Part shown: in pieces, positions 55,644-64,000 of the stretch | How the letters are laid out: each line of letters begins with the position of its first letter | Numbering within the stretch: the stretch's first letter is position 1 | Origin: Pseudo-nitzschia pungens | Lineage: Eukaryota; Bacillariophyta; Bacillariophyceae; Bacillariales; Bacillariaceae | Length of the DNA: 64,000 nucleotides | Direction: 5' to 3' | NCBI GenBank assembly: GCA_037355855.1 | Contig: CM074769.1 | Location: forward strand, 1,116,001-1,180,000 | Notes under the pieces: generated by a model | What the model saw: only the letters and a program-made list of their open reading frames with translations | Databases searched by the model: none | What the model was told of the DNA's origin: nothing | Translations under genes and position numbers: made by a program

Positions 55644-57206
55644 TTAGGGAGCGAAGCCGGATTGATAACCTGCGTCATCCATGAGCGAGATGAACAATCG
55701 TTCCTTCAAGGTTTCCTTGGATCCTGTCACCGAAATTCCTCTTATCCGCAGGGCTTCTTTTATTTCGACAAATTTCATCTTCTCGACGTCTTCCATTATT
55801 GAGGCTTCCAAAACAGGATCCGAGTAGGCTTCGCTCATGTGGTTGCTGCTGCTTTTGCTTTTTCCGCCTTTGCTGCTGTTGCTATTAGTACTCTTGCCGT
55901 CGGTTTCGGCGCTTACCCTATTGCTATCCTTCACAGTGCTACTGGAAGCTTTGTCCAAACCATCCGTATCCTTGTCGTTTTCCACATCGTAGCTAACTGG
56001 GATTTCATCCTCTTCTCCGTCCTCGTCGTACGGATCATCGTCGAACCAATCCCGTGCGGCCATGTGCAAGAGAGGCAAGGTGTCTAGAATGTCGGAGGAT
56101 TTTCCCATACTATTATTGCAGAGCTTAAATGCGGTCTTGATCCACTTTTTGCTCTCCTCCACGTCTCCGGTCACGTCGTAATGCAGGGCCAAGAAATAAC
56201 AAGCATTGAGCTTGCGCTTTTTGATGTCCATCAACACGGGTCGGCTGTTCGTGCTACTGTTTGACTCGCTTTCGGCAAATGAAAGCAGGTGAGCCCGGGC
56301 GACCGCCTCGGCGGCCTTTTCTCCATTGACCGAAGCATCAAAGAGTTCTCTCGCCAATCGATGGATCTTTCTGGTTTCTGCACCCATCTCGCTGCTAATT
56401 TCGTCGTCCTCTCGGATCTGTGCAATCGGCAGCTCCGTCTTGTTCTTTTCCTTGTCGAGGAAAAATTGCTTTCGGGCGGATCGTTTCAGTGATTGGATAT
56501 ACTTCAACTCGGCAGCATTTCTCCAGATCCGTTCCTCGCTCGCGGGGCCCATTCCCATGGGCCCGAACTTCTTCTCGAAGTGCATTGCACTCCTCGCAAA
56601 AATGGAAGAAGCCCCGGCCATATCATCGAGGTAAAACTTAACGATTCCCGCCAACCAGAGGTAGGTATCCGGTCGCAACCGAAACACCTTCTCAAAATAG
56701 TTGTCGGCTTCCTCCAATCGAAGGGACTTCAGGGCTTCCATGCCCTCGTTCGTGTATTTGTGGACCATCTGTTCCTCGCGAGAGGCTTGCCGCAGATACT
56801 CTCGCTCCGTCGCTTCCGGGTCGATGGGATAGTCTTTGGCACCTCTCTTCGCCGATGTCTTCCCAATGACGACGTCATCCTTCCGTTCCTTCCGTCGGCG
56901 ATCTTCTTCCCGTCGACCCCGCTCGGAATTGCTCAGGTTTCTGTTCCTGTAGTCCTCGCCACTGGACGCGTACAGGCGAAACGGACGCCGGCATTTGTTG
57001 CTGTTGCGCCAATTGCTGCAACAAACTTTTTGGATTCCAGCAGCCGATGGCAGTGACAGCGGAGTAACAGGTGCTAATGCGTTATTGAGGGCCATGACGA
57101 CACAACTCGATGGTGTTGTCAAGAGAGAGACGGCAGCGACAACGGATGCCGTGAGCACAAAGCGACGTCGTCGGCTGTTCAAGAGATTTGAGGAACGTTC
57201 AGCCAT
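55644..57206 (-). CDS. TPR-like repeat protein with C-terminal SAP motif
   Basis: A 520-residue single-exon protein from ATG 57206. The start has a basic patch and a hydrophobic stretch (RRRRFVLTASVVAAVSLLTT) fitting a signal anchor or plastid/mitochondrial targeting sequence, then a charged segment (about 85-130). From about 150, helices resemble TPR units: YTNEGMEALKSLRLEEADNYFEKVFRLRPD and a following YLWLAGIVKFYLDDMAGASSIFARSA pair. A second helical block includes KRKLNACYFLALHYDVTGDVEESKKWIKTA. Residues 400-470 are acidic and Ser-rich. The last 45 residues form a SAP motif (MKFVEIKEALRIRGISVTGSKETLKERL), a helix-turn-helix that binds DNA or RNA. A plausible role is organellar nucleic-acid metabolism, but that is inference; related plant and algal TPR proteins are uncharacterised. 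Confidence 0.65.
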   Translation of the reverse strand: MAERSSNLLNSRRRRFVLTASVVAAVSLLTTPSSCVVMALNNALAPVTPLSLPSAAGIQKVCCSNWRNSNKCRRPFRLYASSGEDYRNRNLSNSERGRREEDRRRKERKDDVVIGKTSAKRGAKDYPIDPEATEREYLRQASREEQMVHKYTNEGMEALKSLRLEEADNYFEKVFRLRPDTYLWLAGIVKFYLDDMAGASSIFARSAMHFEKKFGPMGMGPASEERIWRNAAELKYIQSLKRSARKQFFLDKEKNKTELPIAQIREDDEISSEMGAETRKIHRLARELFDASVNGEKAAEAVARAHLLSFAESESNSSTNSRPVLMDIKKRKLNACYFLALHYDVTGDVEESKKWIKTAFKLCNNSMGKSSDILDTLPLLHMAARDWFDDDPYDEDGEEDEIPVSYDVENDKDTDGLDKASSSTVKDSNRVSAETDGKSTNSNSSKGGKSKSSSNHMSEAYSDPVLEASIMEDVEKMKFVEIKEALRIRGISVTGSKETLKERLFISLMDDAGYQSGFAP

Positions 57207-57827
57207 TCTACTGTGTGGGTGAGTATGTTACTACTTTGTGACGGGGCATGTGCAGCCAAAATCCATGTAACGACGAAGCCAACGGGTAATTTAACTGGTG
57301 CTCTATTGAACATCGATGGATTGAAGAAGATGCAACTTGATCTGTACCGGTAGTTGGTAAGTTCCGAGTAGTTTCAAAATCTCTTCAATTTCGTGTTCGT
57401 CAACAACATACTTTTGTTCCACGGCTTACGTGAAATAAATTCCGATGATGATCGAAAAAGAAGCCAGGTTGCCACAGAAATAATGATGATCTTTTTTTTT
57501 TTCCTTTTTGGTGTTTGTCCACCAAATTAGGGGGGGCAGGAATCTCAAAAGGTGAAAAGAGCAAATTGTTACATTCCACGTGGCGATTGTTTCGTTCGAA
57601 ACTTCCATCGAAATCCGGTAAAAGTGGTGACCTCAAAACTCCGAAGAAAACTGGAGAGAACAACGAAACATGGAACAATCATGGACGGCGACATTATTTG
57701 ATGATATACAGTTCTGAACCTACAGTAATCCCCATATTCTCTGTCATCGAATCTTTTTGAGAACAATCACCCCACACCGAATCATACCGGAATTAGAAAC
57801 CATCAATGTGATGAATGATTACGCTCA
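57207..57827. other. Intergenic region upstream of TPR-like/SAP gene
   Basis: Contains the promoter side of the TPR-like/SAP gene and the 3' flank of the cap methyltransferase gene (both minus). A T10 run at 57491-57500 is present. Short open frames on both strands have no domain. Confidence 0.5.
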
Positions 57828-60715
57828 TTATTTAGCAGCTAACTTCTCTAATTCGATTTGGGTTAGTTCTTCCTTCTCTTCTCGAGAGAATGAGTTCCAC
57901 ATATCCCCGGCATTTCTTTTCGCCTTCATCATCGCCATCGGGTACATCTTTTTCGCCTTGACTGGGTCCAATTCAATTTTGGGCCTGGGTGGCTCCTCCG
58001 TTTCCTCTTCGTCGTCATCCTCTTCGAATTGTCCATCGCCGTCGATTTCTTCATCGATGACGATCGATGATTCTCGTACCTTCCGGAACCTGACAGCCAA
58101 ATACAGGCGTATGATGCTCCACTCATCATCGGATATAGTGCCGTGTACATTCGGTACTTTCATGTTGCTCAGTAACATGAGAGCTGCATGGTGTGTGCTG
58201 GGATCGCTGCGAGCTTGATAAAACTCGTGAAAATTATGTGCGTATTCGAGTTCCAGACCAGCTTCTTTCCCCAGGGAAATCAAGACGGGTATCGGAATCA
58301 ACCATTCCGGGAGGTTCACGGCATCACCCATACCCGCGGCGTGATCATCTCCCTCCACCAATGTAAATGTGTATTCTAATCCAAACAAATCTTCTTCTCC
58401 CTTCGTGCCATCCGCTCGACACCGGAGGAGTTTCTTGACAATGTGGGGCTCGAATTTGAGCCTGCATGCTCCCCCACCGGCCTCCACGACCACTTCTGGA
58501 AAATCCGGTTCCTTTCCGTCTTCGAAATGATAGTTGTGGCCGAGATTCATCATGTGATCCACAACGACCCTCGCGTCTATGGTCGTAAAAGCCAGATTTC
58601 CCCCAATGTCCAATAGCTGGCTGACCGTGTGAAAGAACCGTCTCGCGCGTTTTCCCGTCTGCATCATGTAATGAATGGCAAACTGAATCGAGACAATGTC
58701 GAAACTGTCCGACGGCGACACCCCCCCACCGGCGATCATGCGGAACTCCGGCTCTCCGCTCTCGAACGGCGCCTCGTCCTCGAGGGACCACGTCAGGAGT
58801 TTCTGCAGCCCCCTCGATCGGGAGGATCGCATCCGTCCTGGCACGTCCGAACCCAGATCGGCGCAGGAAAACACGGCCTTCTTCAGCTTGTTTTTCTTGC
58901 GCAAGCCCCTGGCGCGCTCGGCGGCGTCCTTGAGGGATCCCCTGGCCACGTCGATGCCCACGTAGTTCCTCATTCCCCGCTTGTGGATGGTCCACTTGGT
59001 CAGGTCCCCGCCCTTCCCGCACGCCAGATCCAGGACGCGGAGCGGTTGCTTGTGCGTCCCCGTGTTGGGGTCGAGTTCGGCAATCTGCGTGGCCTTGACC
59101 CAGTTGTTGAAACACTTCATGTGATAGAGGATCGACTTGTCCCGGGTTTTCTGATCCCGCGTGAGGTTTGAGTAGAAGGCGTCCGCCGCGGCCGCGCCCT
59201 TGTTGGAGTGAAATTTGTCGCCGTTCGTTGGGTCGTTTTCGTCGTCCTCGTCGGAACCGTTGCCATCGTTCATGTCGTCGTACGATCTCTTGTTGGTGGA
59301 AAAGGCGTCGTTGCTGTCCGCCGTGCTCGTCGCCCAGGGCATGGGAGAATCGGAGGAAGTCGCTTCGGTATCCCACGGCATGGACGATGCCGTTCCTCCC
59401 CCGTTGTCGTTGTCGTCGTCGTCTCCGTTGTTCTCCCAGGGCATCGAACCAGTACTGGTGTCCTTCGCAGCGGATTCCCATGGCATGGAGCCACCCCCTC
59501 CATTGCTGCTTTCTTCGGTCGTTTCCCAGGGCATGCTGCTGCTATTTCCTCCCCCGGCATTCGTGTCTTCTTCCGTCGTTTCCCACGGCATGCCACCGCT
59601 GTCACCATTATTTTCGTTCGCATTGAACGGCGCGGGAGGAGTGGACGGTTTCCAACCATCTCCACCATCGTCATCGGGTCGGAAGGTTGGCCCATCATCG
59701 TTGTCATTGTCTGGTTGAAATATTGGTCCATCGTCGTCGTCGCCGCCGCCGTCGTCGTCGTCGTCATCGCCATGGTTGTTGTTGTCCCAAGGATTGTCCC
59801 CGCCGCCGGATGGTAAAGGTGGAGTCGAGGGGGTCCAACCAGCATCACTACCTTCCGTGGGTGGCAATGGAGGAGTCGTCGGCTTCCAGCCATTGCTGTG
59901 GTCGTTGTTGCTGCTGCTGCTGTTGGCACTCCCATTTCTGCCACCGGAAGAGGATGCTGCCAGAAAATTCATGACTTCCCGGACGTCTCCGATGTACACC
60001 TTTGCCGCGAAATCGTTGGGTCCGAAGCCGGTTTTCTCGTTGACCGTTTGCTGCTGCTCAAAGGGAACCAAGATTCCGAAACGATCGTATTTGTCTTTTG
60101 CCAGCACGGCCACCCGCCTCTGCTCGCGGAGTTTCTTGACGTATCCGGCAAAGGACGACGAGTTCACCTTGTGTCGTTTTTCCAGTCGGTCGAAACGCTT
60201 CGGCTCGTCGGCGAGCTGAACCGCGATGGTGCAGGAATGCAATCCGTCGCAAACGACCGCATCCTCGTCGTGTTCCGCATCGATGAGTTTGCGCACAGTG
60301 CTCAGGGAACGATCGGCGTATCCCAGAACGAGCAGCGATCGGGAGAGCGGGCCTGTTGGTGAAGGAAACAATGCGAGAGACGATCCGAGCAACCCGAGAA
60401 ATGAGGAACAATCAGCCGGGCGGGATTTGGAATTGGTTTGGAGTAAATTACCGGAAACGAACGATAGACTGACTCACCCGGATATTCTGGTCCGTCTTTG
60501 TACGAATAGATAAAAGCCTTGGACTCGGGTTTTCCGTTCTTGGCAAAGTCCTTGTCGTCGTAGCTGATGACTTTCCGGAAGAGTTCGGACGAACTCGAAA
60601 AAAGCGTCGCCGAGGGTGAGGAAGAATCGGATGCCCCGCGAACGCAAAGCAAATCGTGTTTGTTTGTGGGAGTTGTAGCGGGGTACAATGACAACGAGGT
60701 GGATGGCCCCGGCAT
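57828..60715 (-). CDS. mRNA cap guanine-N7 methyltransferase with long N-terminal extension
   Basis: Two minus-strand exons: 60715-60478 and 60352-57828 (donor GTGAGT, acceptor CAACAG), 920 residues. The C-terminal 400 residues are the RNMT/Abd1 enzyme: AFYSNLTRDQKTRDKSILYHMKCFNNWVK, SAM site VLDLACGKGGDLTKW, NYVGIDVARGSLKDA, FDIVSIQFAIHYMM and LEYAHNFHEFY. It methylates the 5' guanosine of nuclear pre-mRNA caps. Residues about 30-200 form a folded domain (SRSLLVLGYADRSLS, SFAGYVKKLREQRRVAVLAK, RFGILVPFE), faintly SPOC-like, which could tie the enzyme to RNA polymerase II (inference). Between them lies a 240-residue Gly/Asp/Asn/Ser linker with three GW[KT]P[ST]TPP motifs and six [GSP]MPW[EDA] motifs. 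Known capping enzymes lack this. The ATG at 60715 is the only one in the first exon frame. Confidence 0.85.
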
Positions 60716-61717
60716 GCTCGGAGAATGGGTTGGTGCATTTAGTGCATTTAGAGCATTTAGTGCATGAAAGAATGAACCACGTTGAAACAGCCGTGGAATC
60801 TGTGTTCGCCCGGTGGCTAACTCGCTATTGCACCTTTTGGTAGTTATGGAATACGGTATACGTGCTTGGTTAGGGTATTTTGGTTGAGGAGTGTGAGGAA
60901 GTAACACTGTCTCTGCTGCTTGAAGAGCTGAAATGGGCCAGATGTTTGTAATCTTACAATTGCATAGGTGCTCGCAGATCGTACGGGTACGTGTAGTTAA
61001 CCTTACTTGTACGGTAGCCTATTTTGAAATAATCACCCATCACCTGCGGTACTGGTAACCTTACCTCTTACGGTAGGGGTTGCATGTTTCATCTTCATCT
61101 TCCATCAACACTGAACACGGAACACTGAACACGGTTCAGGACTCAGGACCCAGATTAAAAAGGTATCAGTATTGAATAAGGTACTTCGTACTAGTTACCG
61201 GTACCAGCACGCCGCAACCTTCCGTACCGTAGCAGAAGTTTTTTAGAGTGGCAAAAGCAATACTGTACGAACTAATGTTACTGTAATTACGAACAGGTTG
61301 AAGGTGGACCCAAGCATCATCATGAATCAATCTGATGATGGTGTACGGCGTTGGAAGATACACATACGTAGATCTTACTCGTACTACTACTACTATGAGT
61401 CCAACTAGTACTACTAAGTTTGACTTCGAAAGGAGTGTTCTATTCCGGGTTTGAGATTACCTGCTGGCACTTGTCTGCACATGCAACAGTGGCCTTCAGA
61501 AAGGGCAGCAAGCTCAAACAAATCGTCCATGAGTTCCACCTGATCTTGGCAACAAATTCCTTCTTGCCAACAAGAAATACTAGACAACCAAGGATGGCAG
61601 CAAAAACTGAAATGAGTTGCTAGTCAGACAACCTTTCAAAAGCACACCACCACATACAGCACCAGCACCACCAGGCCAGAAGGAAGAGAAAACAAGCTGG
61701 ATGAAAGTGCAAATGAC

Positions 61718-61860
61718 CGTAAATTCTTGTGGTAGTAAAAGTAAGGGATTACGACGAGTGTAATTCAAACAAAGAAGAGTGCAAATGCTGAATGTAAATT
61801 CTTGTGGTAGTAAAAGGGTAAGTGATTACGACTAGAATTCAAACACAGAAGAATCAATGA
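61718..61860. repeat. Imperfect direct duplication, about 75-base unit
   Basis: AAATTCTTGTGGTAGTAAAAG followed by GTAAGNGATTACGAC and ATTCAAACA(A/C)AGAAGA occurs at about 61720-61776 and again at about 61795-61852 with small differences, a local tandem duplication in gene-free DNA. Confidence 0.7.
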
Positions 61861-61987
61861 CAACTTTCTCTTGCTGCACTACAACAAGCAGGTACTAGTA
61901 GTACTACAACAATCTTCCATAGAGACAGTCACAAATACTAATTGGTGAAAGCTACAGCTTACTCTGTAAATTCAATCTACTCGAACA

Positions 61988-62030
61988 ACTCGTACTACTA
62001 GTAGTAGTAGTACTACTACTACTACGGTAC
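61988..62030. repeat. TAC/TAG triplet block with inverted symmetry
   Basis: GTACTACTAGTAGTAG changes to TACTACTACTAC within one block, so part of it is self-complementary. It resembles the block at 13169-13196. Confidence 0.7.
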
Positions 62031-63219
62031 TAGCAGTAATGTAGTGGATCTCTACTAGAGCAGAAAGCTTCACACCTCTCGTTTAGGTTGAAGGTCAAGC
62101 AAACACTCAACACCATTTTGAAGTTGCTGTACTAGTAGTAATAATACTAGTAGGAAGTGCTTTGAAGTATTTTTGTCTCAGTTCTGTACGTTGATTGTTT
62201 TCAGTTTCAATTGCGTTAGTCTTCACGAACAAAGCTGGTCACGGGAAGGAAATGAGCCATTGCATAAGGCGGGGAATGCCATCATTAAAGAACTTCTGAC
62301 TTTACTCTCCAAAATTCAAACATCAGATCAACGTGGTTTGTCGCACGAGTACCTCCTGGGGAAGAATGGCGCGAAGAAGTATTGCGAAGTACGGGATTCA
62401 TGCGAGTACTACCTCGTACCAGAGGGTAGAGAAAAACTATAAGTGTAGTTTTGCCCTTACAGCACCAGCATAGTAGTAACACTAGAGTATTGATGAGTAA
62501 ATAATGTAAAATAAATCAGAGTAATAATGATAATCCATTGCATTGTGTTGGTCTAGAGGTTTGCGCTGCATCGGTACTGGTGGGACCCGACACCCAACCA
62601 ATATCGAATTCGAATATTTTTGGACCCGTACGTTTTCATCACACGTGCCGGAATAACTTGATTGTGATCCTTTGTAATACGAAGTAGTCGGCAGCGCTTT
62701 GTTTCCTTTCGATCTCTCTGTCGTCATACTCCTTCGGAGCCCAGCATTCACTAGTGGCAAAATTAGCATCTTTCAATCAATCAACTACACGAATAATACT
62801 CTTCAAAATTATAATGCACTGTGTTAAAATTTGCAGGATTTTGTACTAGCAGCAATTTTTCTTTTACTGTAAAGTTGCTCATCCCGTTTAAGGATCACTC
62901 TTCGTGTATTCTTTGCTAAGACTGTCATTCGTTCCTTCCTGTTCTGCTTTATCGACAACGGCAAACACTTCATCCACGGCACAATCAAGTACTCCATCCG
63001 CTTCGTGGATGAAATTATCAACCTATTTAGAGATACTTTTGGCAGACAAAAATTCGTCGGAAGTTTCCCTGGTTCTCTTGCTCTGACACGAGTCTTTTTC
63101 ATCGCCGCAGCTGCTCGTGGTAGCACTGGAGCTCTTATTGCACGACCCCACCGATTTTGTTTGTCCTTCCTTCGGCTCAGCAGCAGACTTCTTCCTCAAT
63201 CGACCCGACTGGTCCCCCC

Positions 63220-64000
63220 TCAAATCCCCCCTTCCGTCACAATGGATCCCAACGGTTCGTTATTTTTTCTGAGCGATCCAACAGCATTAGAGTCCGTATT
63301 ATGGGGCGCTTGCTCGCTATCTCCTTGTGGGACAGATATGCCTTGTCCATTTTCATTACTCTCAAACATACCGGTTTGCTTGCTTTCCTTGCAATCCTGA
63401 CAGTCTGTCCGAGAGATTTCTTCTACACTTCGATCCTCGATGTCGGTTCGTGAGGTCACCGATGATCTCCCTTCACACAACTCGGTTTTCGGTGCCGTTT
63501 CGGTCATCGAATCGTCGTTGGAGTCTGCGTCACTATATTCCACGCCCGTCATGTTGCACGTAGATCTCGGTGCTGCGCTTTGTTGGGTGAATGTCATGTT
63601 TGAGGAAAAACGTCTGATCATTCGTCGTTCTTGGATTGTTAGAGGGTCATCTCCCCCCGATTTGAGGACTCGTATGAATGCTTGAAACCAGGAGTACTCG
63701 TCAGGAAAATCTCTTCGAAGAGAGACAACATGAGGGCGACAGTAGATGAATATATTGATGAAGCCTTGAAGTGGGAAGAAGATGGATGACAACAAAGTCA
63801 GAGCCTTCGGCGGTGGCATCTTCGTTGCTAGTATGTATATACTTTGAGCCCAGACAAAACCGTAGGATAAAACGTAAGACCCAACATACAACATCGCTTG
63901 TGTCGTTATTTGCCGTGCTCGATTTCTCGCGCTTCGACTGCTTGAACGTCTTCTAGTTAAGTGTGTCGAATGTGATGACCTCCGCTGATTCGAAACCGAT
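63220..64000 (-). CDS. Seven-helix receptor (GPCR-like), C-terminal part, 5' end outside window
   Basis: The minus-strand frame is open from the right edge to a stop at 63220, at least 259 residues; an ATG at 63894 is internal. At the edge the sequence is basic and Ser-rich (THLTRRRSSSRSARNRA), like a third cytosolic loop, followed by RQITTQAMLYVGSYVLSYGFVWAQSIY (helix 6) and ALTLLSSIFFPLQGFINIFIYCRP (helix 7 with NIFIYCRP in the NPxxY position). This order matches the expanded GPCR-like group of diatoms. A polar cytosolic tail of about 150 residues follows, rich in Ser/Thr/Glu. Near the stop, two G6 runs (around 63222-63240) flank it; a shift there would continue into a coding-like frame to 63023 (KKSAAEPKEGQTKSVG), so the real C-terminus may be longer. 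Ligand unknown. Confidence 0.65.
   Translation of the reverse strand, partial: SVSNQRRSSHSTHLTRRRSSSRSARNRARQITTQAMLYVGSYVLSYGFVWAQSIYILATKMPPPKALTLLSSIFFPLQGFINIFIYCRPHVVSLRRDFPDEYSWFQAFIRVLKSGGDDPLTIQERRMIRRFSSNMTFTQQSAAPRSTCNMTGVEYSDADSNDDSMTETAPKTELCEGRSSVTSRTDIEDRSVEEISRTDCQDCKESKQTGMFESNENGQGISVPQGDSEQAPHNTDSNAVGSLRKNNEPLGSIVTEGGI

Larger units (their letters stand above)
60716..63219. other. Long intergenic region, repeat-word and microsatellite rich
   Basis: About 2.5 kb without a supported gene. It holds the cap methyltransferase promoter at the left (a GCATTTAGT repeat at 60736-60765) and, in the middle, GTAACCTTACC, ACCGGTACC and CGTACC words (60950-61220). An imperfect direct repeat around AAATTCTTGTGGTAGTAAAAG appears at 61720 and 61797. 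A TAC/TAG palindromic block lies at 61988-62030. Small frames at 62173-62442 and 62482-62769 are not convincing. The right end (63023-63219) keeps a coding-like Ser/Lys-rich frame that may be the true tail of the receptor gene. Confidence 0.5.

Noticed and set aside
62173..62442. 89-residue plus-strand open frame
   Set aside because: No domain, no signal and surrounded by microsatellites; coding status cannot be supported.
1..64000. tRNA, rRNA and snRNA genes
   Set aside because: I scanned by eye for T-loop and known RNA gene patterns and found none I could fold convincingly; a covariance-model search would be needed to be sure.

Overview
The window reads as nuclear DNA of a photosynthetic stramenopile, most likely a pennate diatom. 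The signs are: genes with few, short GT-AG introns; plastid preproteins with a signal peptide followed by an ASAFAP-like motif (PsbP-like protein, RecA, probably bestrophin); a Ty1/copia element of the diatom CoDi type; a DUF6824-type domain; a GH5 beta-1,3-glucanase and a GDP-fucose transporter. I cannot name the species. Gene-free stretches are full of short words such as GTAAGGTTAC, TACGAGTA, TACTTCGTA and ACCGGTA, which are almost absent from coding exons.

Layout. 1-10 kb: 5' part of a CCCH/CCHC zinc-finger gene (-), a bestrophin channel (-), a secreted GT4-like glycosyltransferase (+), a VAMP7-type R-SNARE (+) and a GDP-fucose transporter (-). 11-20 kb: two type I membrane proteins with the same unnamed six-cysteine module, once in the gene at 11320-12204 and four times in the gene at 16952-19727, with a tandem-PDZ gene between them. 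20-26 kb: a lumenal PsbP-like protein, a coiled-coil protein with three SUMO-interaction-like motifs, and a jacalin-like/DUF6824 fusion. 26-33 kb: a seven-exon membrane-anchored GH5 glucanase and a sugar-lactone-oxidase-like flavoprotein (both -). 32963-38850: a full-length CoDi-type retrotransposon with LTRs that read as identical, lying just upstream of the oxidase's most 5' visible exon. 40-51 kb: an IscA/HesB-like protein without the cluster cysteines, an OFA-type MFS transporter, mitochondrial Cpn60, a meiotic-clade AAA ATPase and TRAPPC2L. 51-64 kb: plastid RecA, a coiled-coil protein, a TPR-like/SAP protein, a nuclear mRNA cap (guanine-N7) methyltransferase and the 3' end of a seven-helix receptor.

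The genes are mostly independent housekeeping units, not operons. A secretory and cell-surface theme recurs: SNARE, TRAPP subunit, nucleotide-sugar transporter, glycosyltransferase, membrane-anchored glucanase, the two Cys-rich proteins and the receptor. Plastid (bestrophin, PsbP-like, RecA) and mitochondrial (Cpn60) genes are interspersed.

Caution on sequence quality: five host genes (bestrophin, the four-module Cys-rich gene, PsbP-like, jacalin/DUF6824, Cpn60) only read through if single bases are skipped, and nearly all breaks are one base too many. This looks like insertion-type assembly error, but biology is not excluded. All exon boundaries were read by eye from splice consensus and frame continuity.
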